Origin: Bosea vestrisii | GTDB lineage: Bacteria; Pseudomonadota; Alphaproteobacteria; Rhizobiales; Beijerinckiaceae | Assembly: GCF_030144325.1 (NCBI RefSeq) | Contig: NZ_CP126307.1 | Coordinates: forward strand, 1 to 64,000 | DNA length: 64,000 nt | Reading direction: 5' to 3' | Shown: positions 26,503 through 35,401 of the stretch, in pieces | How positions within the stretch are numbered: position 1 is the stretch's first letter | Layout of the letters: every line of letters begins with the position of its first letter | Translations under genes and position numbers: made by a program | The notes under the pieces: model-generated | Seen by the model: the letters and a program-made list of their open reading frames with translations, nothing else | The model's database searches: none | What the model was told of the DNA's origin: nothing

Positions 26503-27348
26503 TTAGCGGAATTCCTGCGGGAAGCCGATCTTGGGCTCCGGAGGCGTCTCGCCGAACCAGCGCTCATAGGCCGCCTTGTAGACGGGGAAGGTCGTCCCGG
26601 TCATCGACTCGCGTAGCGCGATGTTGACGAAGTTGAGCCAGTCCGGGTCACCCTGCTTGACGATGCAGGAATAGGTTTGCGGGTTCCAGCTGAAGCCGGA
26701 ATCCACATAGCGGCCGGCGTTCTGCTTCATGTAGTAGCGCAGCGACGACGAGTCGGTGGCGGCAGCCTGGGCGCGGCCCGAATTCAGGGACTGGTACATC
26801 AGGTCGACACTCTCGAACTGATCGACCTTGGCCTCCGGCAGTGCGTCCTTGACCATCTTCTCGGCGAACACGTTCTGCAGCACCGAAACCGTGACCTTGC
26901 TGCCGGCCGCCTTCATAGCGGCATAGTCGGCATAGGGGCCGCCGGCAACCAGCATCAGGCTGACGCCCTCGCGATAATAGGGAACGGTGAAGGCGACCTG
27001 CTGGGCGCGAGCGGCCGTCACGGTCACGAACTGGCAGGCGATGTCGACCTTGCCGGTAACGATGTTCGGGATGCGGGCGTCGGAGGCCTGGTTGACGAAC
27101 TCGATCTTGTTGGGGTCGTCGAACAGACCTTGCGCGATGATCTTGGCGATCTCGATGTCGAAGCCGACGAGTTCGCCCTTCTCGTTGCGGAAGTGCCAGG
27201 GCGGGTTGGTGCTGCCGGTACCGACGACGAGCTTGCCGCGGCTCAGCACCTCCTTGAGCTTGCCCTGAGCCGAGGCTCCCGTTGCGGGCAATAGGGCGCA
27301 GGCGACCACTCCGAGCCCTGCGGCGATCTTCATCAGATTCTGAAACAT
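26503..27348 (-). CDS. Polar amino acid ABC transporter, family 3 substrate-binding protein
   Basis: A 281-residue periplasmic binding protein. The signal peptide covers about residues 1-26, ending ATGASAQG. The mature part shows the family-3 pattern KLVVGTGSTNPPWHFRNEKGELVGFDIEIAK and ARIPNIVTGKVDIACQFVTVT. I chose ATG 27348 because GGAGGGG lies six bases upstream; the frame is open to 27414. The binding pocket Arg of classical amino-acid binders (TxxR) is not obvious, so the ligand may not be a standard amino acid. With the demethylation genes downstream, dimethylglycine, sarcosine or a similar N-methyl compound is a reasonable guess. Confidence 0.88.
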   Translation of the reverse strand: MFQNLMKIAAGLGVVACALLPATGASAQGKLKEVLSRGKLVVGTGSTNPPWHFRNEKGELVGFDIEIAKIIAQGLFDDPNKIEFVNQASDARIPNIVTGKVDIACQFVTVTAARAQQVAFTVPYYREGVSLMLVAGGPYADYAAMKAAGSKVTVSVLQNVFAEKMVKDALPEAKVDQFESVDLMYQSLNSGRAQAAATDSSSLRYYMKQNAGRYVDSGFSWNPQTYSCIVKQGDPDWLNFVNIALRESMTGTTFPVYKAAYERWFGETPPEPKIGFPQEFR

Positions 27349-27436
27349 GGCATCCCCTCCGCCTGTCGTGAAAAACCGCTCGATGGCAGGCGCAGCGACA
27401 AGCAGACGACGCATCGCCTTCCTCGAACAAGATGCG

Positions 27437-27459
27437 CCTGTTCCGCGAGAGGAAACAGG
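27437..27459. other. Inverted repeat between the M81 gene and the ABC operon
   Basis: CCTGTTCC (27437-27444) can pair with GGAAACAGG (27451-27459), with one bulged A and a 6-base loop. It lies in the 134-base gap between the stop of the first M81 gene and the start of the binding-protein gene, both on the minus strand. There is no T tract. It could be a processing hairpin or an operator. Confidence 0.35.
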
Positions 27460-27482
27460 GGCTTTGCCAGACGCGTTTCTCC

Positions 27483-28988
27483 CTAGGCGCGGCCGGCGTC
27501 AGCGTGGATCGGAAAGACCGGTTGGCGCAAACGCGTATAGGGCAACCCGGCGATCTTGCTGGTGCAGGGGCCGGGTGTCGCCACGGTGAAGCTGCCCTTG
27601 GCGATCTTGTCATAGGCGCGCCGATGCGCCACCGCCGCCTTGACGCCGATGGCCTTGAGGCCTTCCGGTTCGATGCCCTGCGAGCGGAGCTGCCCGAGAT
27701 CGAAGGGCGGCGTCTTGCGGCTTGTCAGCAGTATGGTGACGCCGGCGACCCTGACCACCACGCTCGGCCCCATGCTGAAGCGCGAGCCCTGCGAGGCGGC
27801 TAGATGGCTGTTGATGTCCTCGAGCGCGAACTCGCCATCGCTCGCGCTGACGAAGACCGCATCGGTCTCGACCGGCCCTTCTGCGATGGCGCTGCCCTTG
27901 CCGCCGATCGAGAGCCTGCGGACCTCGCCCGGCGTGGCACCGGCCATCGCCGCGACGGCAGCCGGGTCGGCGATGGCGACGGCACAGTTCTCGACGCCAT
28001 GGCGCATGAAGGCGCGCAGCACCGAGGTGCTGTCGCCGGGCGCGCCGCCGCCGATATTGTCGGCCGGCTCGACGACGATGTAGGGGCCGCCCGGCGAGCG
28101 CAGGATTTCGGCGATCGCCTGATCCAGGTCCCATTCCGCCGGCAGGCCGAGCTCGCGCAGCTCTATCGCGGTCTGGGTCAGACGGTCGAGCGCGTCTCTG
28201 GCGGCGGAGTCGGGCCCGGTGAACGCGACGGCGAAGGCGACGCCGGCCTCAGGCACATCCGAGAAGGAATAGCCGCCGACGACGTTCGCCACCCAGATCG
28301 CAGGATTGTCCTGCTCGATCTGACGGGCGAGCGCCTCGAGGTCCTTCATCGGTCGATCGGCTGTGCCGGTACCGGTCGGCGGCCACATCACCGGCGCATT
28401 GCAGGAGAGCATGTGCGGAAGCTCGCCCTCGTTCAAGGACCGCGCCAGCAACCGCGCCGAGCGCACGGCGGAGTCGCGTGCGTCGGTATGCGGGTTCTCG
28501 CGATAGGCGACGAGGGCGTTGGCATTCTGCGCCATGGCAGCGGTGAAATTGGCGTGCAGGTCGAAGACCCCGAAAACGGGCAGCCTCTTGCAGCCGGGCA
28601 CCGAGCGGATATGGGCAAGTAGTGCACCTTCCGGATCAGGGTTCTCGCTCGTGACCATGGCGCCATGCAGCGCCAGCCAGATGCCGTCGAGCCCGCCGGA
28701 GGCGAGAGCAGCGTTCAGCACGGCATCGAACTCGCGCAGGAAGCGCTCGAACACGGCATGATCGACCGTGCCGGCCGGCAGGGCGGTGAAGTCGACCGTG
28801 GGCACGACCTCCCAGCCTTCCGCTGCCGCGACCTCGAGGAAACCGTCCACGGTCGAGCCGTCGCCGCGCCGCTGCAGAAGTTCCTCGCCCTGGCGGATGG
28901 TGAAGTCGGCGAGCGTGGTGATCTCGTCGACGAAGCTGTGCGTCTCGTGGAAGAGCGCTCCGAGCAGGATGCGGCGCGTCCGGGACAT
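27483..28988 (-). CDS. M81 family metallohydrolase (MlrC-like), copy 1
   Basis: A 501-residue protein of peptidase family M81, whose named member MlrC cleaves linearised microcystin. Putative zinc and catalytic positions are all present: Glu15 in FHETHSF, Asp143 and His145 in VFDLHANF, and His167 in ENPHTD. The C-terminal MlrC domain contains VEPADNIGGGAPGDST (about 300-315). No signal peptide, so a cytosolic enzyme. Most M81 proteins have no known substrate, and some may act on non-peptide amides. It is divergent from M81 copy 2, sharing a promoter region with GTTCC-N7-GGAAC sites. Sequence is clearly different from the other two copies, so not a recent duplication. Confidence 0.88.
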   Translation of the reverse strand: MSRTRRILLGALFHETHSFVDEITTLADFTIRQGEELLQRRGDGSTVDGFLEVAAAEGWEVVPTVDFTALPAGTVDHAVFERFLREFDAVLNAALASGGLDGIWLALHGAMVTSENPDPEGALLAHIRSVPGCKRLPVFGVFDLHANFTAAMAQNANALVAYRENPHTDARDSAVRSARLLARSLNEGELPHMLSCNAPVMWPPTGTGTADRPMKDLEALARQIEQDNPAIWVANVVGGYSFSDVPEAGVAFAVAFTGPDSAARDALDRLTQTAIELRELGLPAEWDLDQAIAEILRSPGGPYIVVEPADNIGGGAPGDSTSVLRAFMRHGVENCAVAIADPAAVAAMAGATPGEVRRLSIGGKGSAIAEGPVETDAVFVSASDGEFALEDINSHLAASQGSRFSMGPSVVVRVAGVTILLTSRKTPPFDLGQLRSQGIEPEGLKAIGVKAAVAHRRAYDKIAKGSFTVATPGPCTSKIAGLPYTRLRQPVFPIHADAGRA

Positions 28989-29040
28989 GATCTGGGGAGC
29001 TCTCGTGGAGGCAGTGCCGCAGCATCACGGCCGCTCGGCT

Positions 29041-29078
29041 GTTCCGGATCAAGGCTGCATTGTTCCGCCCCAGGGAAC
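29041..29078. promoter_or_regulatory. Candidate IclR-type operator upstream of M81 copies 1 and 2
   Basis: A dyad GTTCC (29062-29066), seven bases, GGAAC (29074-29078) stands in the divergent gap. A second GTTCCG begins at 29041, exactly 21 bases (two turns) before the first. The same GTTCC-N7-GGAAC arrangement appears before M81 copy 3. Inverted TTCC-N7-GGAA sites resemble operators of some IclR-family regulators, and an IclR gene is in this cluster. Confidence 0.5.
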
Positions 29079-29172
29079 GCAGATGCTTTGACACGGCAAG
29101 CCTGCTCCCGGTTTCATGATCATGCCGGCGACCGAAGGGGCGGGCGCCGGCGCTGCTTGGGAACGGATCCGC

Positions 29173-30633
29173 ATGCGCGTCTTCACTGCGTCGCTGGCGA
29201 CGGAAACCAACACCTTTGCGCCGCTCTATGTCGACCGCAGCGCCTTCGAGAGTGCCTTCTACTGCCCGCCCGGCACGCATCCGGATACGCCGACGCTGTG
29301 TTCGGCGCCGATCGTCGCGGCGCGCCGCCGCGCCGCCAGCGAGGGCTACGACCTGGTCGAGGGCACGGCGACCTGGGCCGAGCCGGCCGGGCTGGTCTCG
29401 CGCGATGGCTATGAGAGCCTGCGCGACGAGATTTTGGGCCAGCTCCGGGCGGCGCTGCCGGTCGACATCGTGCTGCTCGGCCTGCACGGCGCGATGGTGG
29501 CGCAGGGCTATGATGATTGCGAGGGCGACCTGATCGCCCGGGCGCGGGCGCTCGCCGGGCCGGACTGCGTCATCGGCGTCGAACTCGACATGCACTGTCA
29601 TCTCAGCGCCGAGATGGTCCAGGGTGCGGACATCATCGTCGCCTTCAAGGAGTTTCCGCATACCGACTTCCTGGCGCGGGCCGAGGATCTGCTGGAGCTC
29701 TGCCTCCGGGCTGCGCGCGGCGAGGTGAAGCCGGTGAGCGCGGTCTTCGATTGCCGCGGGCTCGCCGCCTTCATGACCAGCCGCGAGCCCGGCCGCAGCT
29801 TCGTCGATCGCATCAAGGCGATGGAGGGCCGGGACGGCATTCTCAGCATCTCTGTCGCACACGGCTTCCAGGCGGCGGATGTCGCCGATGTCGGGACCAA
29901 AGTCCTGGTCATCGCCGACGGAGACCGGGACAAGGCCGCCGTTCTGGCGAAAAAGCTTGGACTCGAGATCCTTGGCTGGGGGCAGGGCGCCTCGCCGAAG
30001 CACTACAAGCCGGAGGAGGGCATCGCGGCGGCTCTGGCGCTGGCCGAGGCGGGTCGGCCCGTCATCCTCGCCGATCGTTGGGACAATCCGGGTGGTGGCG
30101 TTGCCGGCGATTCCTCCGTGATGGTCGAGGCCCTGCTGCGCCATCCCGATATCCCTGCGGCGATCGGCGCGCTCTGGGACCCTATCGCGGTGAGCCTATG
30201 TCGTGCGGCCGGTGTCGGCGCGGAGATCCCGCTGCGCTTCGCCGGCAAGGCGGCACCGTCCTCCGGCCGGCCGATTGACGCGGTCGTGCAGGTCATCGGG
30301 ACGGCCACCGACCTGCTGATCCCTTTCGAGCAGAGCTGGGTCTCGCTCGGTCCAGCCGCTGCAATCCGGATCGGTAAGCTCGACATCGTGCTGGCCTCGA
30401 CCCGGGCCCAGACTTTCAGCCCGCCGGTCTTCACCGATCTCGGCATCGACCTCGCGGCGCAGACGCTGGTCGTGGTCAAGTCCTCGAACCATTTCCACGC
30501 AGCCTTCGCGCCGATCGCCGCGAGCGTGCTCTATCTCGACAGCGGCGGGCCTTATCCGCCCGACGCCAGCAAGATCCCCTACACCAAGGTCAAGCGCCCC
30601 TTTTCTCCACTGGATCCGAACCCATGGCTGTAA
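29173..30633 (+). CDS. M81 family metallohydrolase (MlrC-like), copy 2
   Basis: A 486-residue M81-type hydrolase. Key positions: Glu11 in ATETNTF, Asp139 and His141 in ELDMHCHL, His163 in EFPHTDF, and the C-terminal motif ADRWDNPGGGVAGDSS. I chose ATG 29173, where the family N-terminus MRVFTAS begins; the frame is open from 29116. The last ten bases overlap the next gene, the D-serine-dehydratase-like enzyme, so the two are translationally coupled and probably work on consecutive steps. The C-terminus KIPYTKVKRPFSPLDPNPW is the usual end of this family. Confidence 0.88.
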   Translation: MRVFTASLATETNTFAPLYVDRSAFESAFYCPPGTHPDTPTLCSAPIVAARRRAASEGYDLVEGTATWAEPAGLVSRDGYESLRDEILGQLRAALPVDIVLLGLHGAMVAQGYDDCEGDLIARARALAGPDCVIGVELDMHCHLSAEMVQGADIIVAFKEFPHTDFLARAEDLLELCLRAARGEVKPVSAVFDCRGLAAFMTSREPGRSFVDRIKAMEGRDGILSISVAHGFQAADVADVGTKVLVIADGDRDKAAVLAKKLGLEILGWGQGASPKHYKPEEGIAAALALAEAGRPVILADRWDNPGGGVAGDSSVMVEALLRHPDIPAAIGALWDPIAVSLCRAAGVGAEIPLRFAGKAAPSSGRPIDAVVQVIGTATDLLIPFEQSWVSLGPAAAIRIGKLDIVLASTRAQTFSPPVFTDLGIDLAAQTLVVVKSSNHFHAAFAPIAASVLYLDSGGPYPPDASKIPYTKVKRPFSPLDPNPWL

Positions 30634-31928
30634 CTTCTCAAGTCGCCCTCCCGCGCCTCTCGCTGGGCGAAATCGAAGATCAGCAGCTCGACGAGACGGT
30701 CAAGGGGATGCCGCCCGGAGCGTCCCTACGACTCGGCGATATAGGGCATCAGGGCTGGAACGTCCTCGCCGGTGACATGCCGCTGCCGCTCGCTGTCATC
30801 CGCGAGAGCGTCCTTAACGCCAACAGCGCTTGGATGGCCGCCTTCACCGCTGCCAACGACCTGCTCATCGCGCCGCATGGCAAGACGACCATGGCGCCGC
30901 AGCTTTTCGATCTGCAGATCGCCGACGGCGCCTGGGCGATCACGGTCGCGACCATGCAGCAGCTCGCCGTCTGCCGCCGCTATGGCGTCAAGCGCGTTAT
31001 CCTCGCCAACCAGCCGGTTGGGCGGCAGGAGATCGCCGCCTGCTTTGACGTGCTGCGGGAACCGGGATTCGAACTCTATTGCCTCGCCGACAGCGTCGCT
31101 GGCGTCGAGCTATTAGCGGAGGCTGCCGGCCGAGAGCGAACCGCCAATTCGCTGCGCATCCTCGTCGAGATCGGCTTCATGGGCGGGCGTACCGGCGCTC
31201 GCAGCCAGGCGGAAGCGCTCGCTGTGGCGCGCGCGGTTGCCGCGTCACCAGGGTTGCGGCTCTCCGGCTTCGAATGCTTCGAGGGGCTGCTCAGCGAACC
31301 GAAGGCGGCCGATCGCCTGCTCGACGAAGTCGTCGTGACGGCCGCGGCGGCGGAGGCCGAAGACCTGCTCGGACCGGAGCCGATGGTGCTGAGCGCTGGC
31401 GGAACCTCGCTGTTCGACCGCGCCGGTGAGCGCTTCAACGCTGCCTCCTTCGCGCGGCCGATCCTCAAGCTGCTGCGCTCCGGCTGCTATCTCACCCATG
31501 ACTCCACGACCTACACGGCCTCGTTCCGCCGGATCATCATGGAGACGAGCCTTGTATTGCCGCCGGGCGGGCTCGAGCCGGCGCTCGAGGTCTGGGCCTA
31601 TGTCCAGTCGCGGCCCGAGCGCGGGCGCAGCCTGCTCACCGTCGGCAAGCGCGACATCAGCTACGATTCCGGTTTGCCGGTGCCGCTGCGCTGGTTCAGG
31701 CCGGGCGGCTCGATGGTGCGGCCGGAGCCGATGCCGGCCGGGCACACGGTCCTCGCGCTCAACGACCAGCACTGCCATCTCGGCACGCCGGAAGCGAGCC
31801 CGCTCCAGGTCGGCGACATGGTCGCCTTCGGCATCGGCCATCCCTGCACGACCTTCGACAAATGGGCGCACCTGATGCTGGTCGACGACGACTACCAAGT
31901 CACGGGGGCGGTCCGGACGTTCTTCTGA
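30624..31928 (+). CDS. D-serine dehydratase-like / amino acid deaminase, alanine racemase-fold PLP enzyme
   Basis: A 434-residue PLP enzyme of fold type III. Schiff-base Lys87 is in IAPHGKTTMAPQLF, and the barrel continues through LRILVEIGFMGGRTGARS and VLSAGGTSLFD. The C-terminal domain has LALNDQHCHL (about 378-386) and GHPCTTFDKW, in which His406 and Cys408 fit the HxC zinc site of eukaryotic-type D-serine dehydratases (DSD). The family includes D-serine dehydratase and D-threonine aldolases acting on D-hydroxy-amino acids with zinc help. It overlaps the upstream M81 gene by ten bases. A D-amino-acid enzyme coupled to an MlrC-like hydrolase suggests the substrate of the cluster releases a D- or otherwise unusual amino acid; this is inference. 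Confidence 0.85.
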   Translation: MAVTSQVALPRLSLGEIEDQQLDETVKGMPPGASLRLGDIGHQGWNVLAGDMPLPLAVIRESVLNANSAWMAAFTAANDLLIAPHGKTTMAPQLFDLQIADGAWAITVATMQQLAVCRRYGVKRVILANQPVGRQEIAACFDVLREPGFELYCLADSVAGVELLAEAAGRERTANSLRILVEIGFMGGRTGARSQAEALAVARAVAASPGLRLSGFECFEGLLSEPKAADRLLDEVVVTAAAAEAEDLLGPEPMVLSAGGTSLFDRAGERFNAASFARPILKLLRSGCYLTHDSTTYTASFRRIIMETSLVLPPGGLEPALEVWAYVQSRPERGRSLLTVGKRDISYDSGLPVPLRWFRPGGSMVRPEPMPAGHTVLALNDQHCHLGTPEASPLQVGDMVAFGIGHPCTTFDKWAHLMLVDDDYQVTGAVRTFF

Positions 31929-31942
31929 TGCCTTCGCTTTGC

Positions 31943-31961
31943 GTTCCTTCCTGCGGAACGT
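31943..31961. promoter_or_regulatory. Candidate IclR-type operator upstream of M81 copy 3
   Basis: The dyad CGTTCC (31943-31948), seven bases, GGAACG (31956-31961) has 6-base perfect arms. It lies 15 bases after the D-serine-dehydratase-like gene and 158 bases before the third M81 gene. The arm sequence and spacing equal the site at 29062-29078. It may mark a separate promoter for the M81-3/ABC transporter unit. A weak hairpin terminator is the alternative, but no T tract follows. Confidence 0.5.
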
Positions 31962-32118
31962 TGAATCCTTGACGCGAAATATCTGCGGCAACTACGCTTT
32001 TGCCATGTCGCGGTCCTCCGTCTCGGCCGATTGGCGCTGCCAGACCGAGACCTTTGGGTAAGCGGATCGCTGCACGCGGTGGGCAACCTGCGATGGAAGC
32101 CTATGTCGGGAGGTCGAT

Positions 32119-33627
32119 GTGCGTCTGGCCCTGATCCACATTGTGCAGGAGACGAACGACTTCAATCCGGTGCTGACCACGCTCTCCGATTTCCAGGCCT
32201 TTGGGCTTTATGAGGGCGAGGAGATCGCCCGGCGTTTCGGCGATATCGGCCAGATTGGCGGCCATTACGCTGCGATCCGTGAGGCTGGCGTCGAGGTCGA
32301 GACCATTCCGATCATCCGAGCCTGGGCGGTGGCCGGCGGTCGGATCTCGCGCGAGGCCTTCGATTTCTTCCAGGAGAAGATCCGCATTGGTCTCGAAGCC
32401 ATCGGGCCGATCGACGGGCTCGTCCTGCATTTGCATGGCGCCTGCGCCGCCGAGGGCGTCGACGATGTCGAGGGCGAGCAGGTCGAACTCTGCCGCCAGA
32501 TCCTCGGCCCCGATGTTCCGATCCTGCTCGGGCTCGATCATCACGCCAACGTCACGCACAAGATCATGGCCAATTGCACGGCCATCGTCGGGCACCGGAC
32601 CCAACCGCACGATGTCTTCGATACCGGCAAGGTCGGTACGCAGGTGCTGCTGCGCATCCTGACCGGCAAGCTCAAGCCGGTGATGGCCTGGCGCAAGATT
32701 CCGCTGCTCTCGCATCAGGAGCAGTTCCTGACCTCGAAGGGCCCGATGAAGCTCTGGTTCGACCGGGCAAGGGCACTCGAAGCCGATCCGCGCGTGCTGC
32801 AGGCCTCGAACTATCCGATGCAGCCTTGGCTCGACGTCGCCGAGGGTGGCTGGTCGACCATCGTCGTCACCGATGGCGATCAGGCGCTGGCCGAGAAACT
32901 CGCGGACGATCTCGCCGATCTCGCCTGGTCGATGCGCGACGATTTCCAGGTGCGCGAAGCCGTCTCGGTCGACGATGCCGTGCGCGGGGCCGATGCCGCC
33001 GAGCGTGGCATGGTCGTGCTGAGCGACACCGGCGATACGGTCTTCGGTGGCGCGGCCGGCGACAGCAACCTGATCCTGGAGTCGATCCTGCGGCAGGGCA
33101 CGAAGAGCCGGACCCTGATCCCGCTGATCTCGCCGCAGGCGGTCGCGACACTGGTCGCGGCGGGCGAGGGTGCGCAGGTGACCTTGCCGCTCGGCGGCGA
33201 TGCCGCGATTGCGTTCTTCAAGCCGCTGATGGTGACCGGGCGAGTGCGGCGGATCGGCGGCGGCCCGGTCCGGCTGGACTATAATCACCAGCCGGAGGTC
33301 GACATGGGCCGCGTCGTCATCTTCGATGTCGGCCCGGTCACGCTGCTGATCAGCGAATTGCGCGGCGTCGCCGGCAATGTGCCGGGCGTCTACGAGGCCT
33401 TCGGCATCGACCTTTCCGACTACAAGATGGCCGTGCTCAAGACGGCTTCGAACTTCCAGTACTTCGCCCCGATCACCTCGCAGGTGATCCGCGCCGACAC
33501 GCGCGGGCCGGGGCAGTCCGATGTCTTCACCCTGCCGTGGCAGCGCATTCCACGGCCGGTCTACCCACTGGAAACAATAAGCGACTGGCGGGCGCATTCG
33601 TCCCAGCCGGGAGCGGGAACGGGCTGA
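32119..33627 (+). CDS. M81 family metallohydrolase (MlrC-like), copy 3
   Basis: A 502-residue M81-type hydrolase. Glu11 in VQETNDF, Asp140 and His142 in GLDHHANV, and His164 in TQPHDVF fit the metal/catalytic set. The third motif region differs from the other copies (HDVF, not HTD), and the C-terminal domain reads LSDTGDTVFGGAAGDSN instead of DNPGGG, so it belongs to another subgroup. Start is GTG 32119 with GGGAGG at 32108-32113 and five-base spacing. It is 34 bases ahead of the oligopeptide binding-protein gene, which argues that it acts on what the transporter brings in. Confidence 0.88.
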   Translation: MRLALIHIVQETNDFNPVLTTLSDFQAFGLYEGEEIARRFGDIGQIGGHYAAIREAGVEVETIPIIRAWAVAGGRISREAFDFFQEKIRIGLEAIGPIDGLVLHLHGACAAEGVDDVEGEQVELCRQILGPDVPILLGLDHHANVTHKIMANCTAIVGHRTQPHDVFDTGKVGTQVLLRILTGKLKPVMAWRKIPLLSHQEQFLTSKGPMKLWFDRARALEADPRVLQASNYPMQPWLDVAEGGWSTIVVTDGDQALAEKLADDLADLAWSMRDDFQVREAVSVDDAVRGADAAERGMVVLSDTGDTVFGGAAGDSNLILESILRQGTKSRTLIPLISPQAVATLVAAGEGAQVTLPLGGDAAIAFFKPLMVTGRVRRIGGGPVRLDYNHQPEVDMGRVVIFDVGPVTLLISELRGVAGNVPGVYEAFGIDLSDYKMAVLKTASNFQYFAPITSQVIRADTRGPGQSDVFTLPWQRIPRPVYPLETISDWRAHSSQPGAGTG

Positions 33628-33661
33628 TTGTCGACCTGAAGCAACAACAAAGGGGAGAGCG

Positions 33662-35203
33662 ATGACAAAGCTGTCGCGACGTCAATTCTGCATGACCGGC
33701 CTTGCTTTGGCGGGAGCGGCTTCACTTGTTGGGGTCAGCCCGGCATCCGCCCAGCAGCTCAAAGGCGGCACATTGCGCGTTGCTGTGCTGAGCGAGCTCG
33801 CCAATTTTGACCCGCAGCAGCTCTCGACGGTCAATTTCCACGTCATCAAGAACCTCTATGACAGCCTGATCGAGTACACGCCGGAGGGAAAGCCGCTGCC
33901 GAGTCTGGCAAGCGCATGGACAATCGCGCCGGACAAGACCTCGGTCAGCCTGACGCTGCGCGACGGCGTCACCTTCCACAGCGGCACACCGTTCAAAGCC
34001 GATTCCGTGCTGGCGACGCTGCAGAAGGGCGCCGATCCCAAGCGCGGCAAGAACGTTTTCTCGACCATGTCGATCGTGAAGGACTGGTCGGCGCCGGACG
34101 AGCGCACGGTCGTGATCAACTTCAAGGCGCCGGCGCCCGAGCGCCAGATCCTCGACCTCCTGCAGTTCCTGATCCCGATCGAGGCCAAGGGCATCGACAC
34201 GGTCGAGACCGTGCCGGCCGGCACCGGACCCTATACGCTGGTCAGCCGCGCCGTCGGCCAGGGGCTGACCCTCAAGGCCAATCCGAAATACTGGCGCGAG
34301 AAGCAGCCGATCGTGCAGGACCTCGTCTTCACCGTGTTCAGCGAGGATGCTGCCGCCACCGCCGCGTTGGAATCAGGCGCGGTCGACATCGTCTACAACG
34401 GCTCCTCGCGCAGCGCCGTCCGGCTGAAGGGTGCCGGCTACCAGGTCTTCGCCGGGCCGGGTCCGCTGGTGCAGGTCTTCCGCATCAACTCGACGCGCGG
34501 ACCCTTCCGCAACAAGTCGTTTCGACAGGCTTTCAACTATCTGATCGACCGCGCCAGCGTCCTGCGCGTCGGCTATGCCGGGATGGGCAAGGTCGTGGCG
34601 CTGCCCTGGGCGCCGGCGAGCCCAGCCTTCGACGAAAATTACACCAAGACTTATGCCTATGACCTTGAAAAGGCAAAGAAGCTGATCACAGCCTCGGGGC
34701 TTTCCGCTGACGAGATGAAGGGCTGGAAGCTGCTGGTCAACGGCAGCGACGAGGCCTCCGTCACGATCAGCCAGATCGTACAGGGTTCGCTGCAGAAGAT
34801 CGGGATTCCGATCGACCTCGATATGCGTCAGGGCGCCGAATACGTCACCGCGCTGCTCGGCGGCGATTTCGCCGCGACTTTCGGCGCGGTCGGCAACATC
34901 CAGAAATTCCCGTCGCGGGTCACGACCAATTCGATCTACCGCACCTCCGGCAATCCGATCCTCAAGGATCCGCACCCGCATCCGGACTATGTCGCGGCGA
35001 TCGCCAAGGTTGATGCCGCGACGGGCGGCGAGGCGGAGGTCAAGGCGGCCTATGACAATCTCAACCGCGTCATGGTCGACGAGGCCTTCGGGATTCCGAC
35101 GAACTCCTACGATGTCGGCCTGATCGTCGCGTCCGAGAAGATCGGCGGCATCACGCTCGACATCGACAACCTCTTCATCGCCCGCACCATCGGCTTCAAA
35201 TGA
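33662..35203 (+). CDS. Oligopeptide-type ABC transporter, family 5 substrate-binding protein
   Basis: A 513-residue solute-binding protein of the DppA/OppA family. The N-terminus SRRQFCMTGLALAGA (5-19) is a twin-arginine (Tat) signal, with a likely cleavage after ASA (residue 30). The mature protein begins KGGTLRVAVLSELANFDPQ. Other family wording: LYDSLIEYTPEGKPLPSLA, GVTFHSGTPFKADSV, GTGPYTL and FRQAFNYLIDRASV. A Tat export signal means the protein is folded in the cytosol first, which is unusual for this family but known. It follows M81 copy 3 by 34 bases and is followed by a repeat pair and two permease genes. Confidence 0.9.
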   Translation: MTKLSRRQFCMTGLALAGAASLVGVSPASAQQLKGGTLRVAVLSELANFDPQQLSTVNFHVIKNLYDSLIEYTPEGKPLPSLASAWTIAPDKTSVSLTLRDGVTFHSGTPFKADSVLATLQKGADPKRGKNVFSTMSIVKDWSAPDERTVVINFKAPAPERQILDLLQFLIPIEAKGIDTVETVPAGTGPYTLVSRAVGQGLTLKANPKYWREKQPIVQDLVFTVFSEDAAATAALESGAVDIVYNGSSRSAVRLKGAGYQVFAGPGPLVQVFRINSTRGPFRNKSFRQAFNYLIDRASVLRVGYAGMGKVVALPWAPASPAFDENYTKTYAYDLEKAKKLITASGLSADEMKGWKLLVNGSDEASVTISQIVQGSLQKIGIPIDLDMRQGAEYVTALLGGDFAATFGAVGNIQKFPSRVTTNSIYRTSGNPILKDPHPHPDYVAAIAKVDAATGGEAEVKAAYDNLNRVMVDEAFGIPTNSYDVGLIVASEKIGGITLDIDNLFIARTIGFK

Positions 35204-35220
35204 TGGGGTGCGACGGGAAA

Positions 35221-35366
35221 CCCCTCCCCCTTGTGGGGAGGGGCAGGGGTGGGGGGCGGAAAGTCGGAGCTATTCCGCCGATGATCGCACCGATCCGGCT
35301 ATACAATCCTTCCCTCGCCAAGTCGTTTGCCCCCATCCCTATCCCTTCCCCACGAGGGGGAAGGGA
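35221..35366. repeat. Inverted pair of C/G-rich palindromic repeats (REP/BIME-like)
   Basis: A 37-base element at 35221-35257, containing CCCCTCCCCCTTGTGGGGAG, is repeated in inverted, about 80% identical form at 35329-35366. Each copy is itself a near-palindrome of the type common in intergenic DNA of Hyphomicrobiales. Together they could form a long stem. The pair lies between the binding-protein gene and the first permease gene, where it may damp or stabilise the downstream mRNA. Confidence 0.75.
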
Positions 35367-35401
35367 AGAGCTCGGGCGATCAGCCTTCTGCGGGGCAATC
35401 C

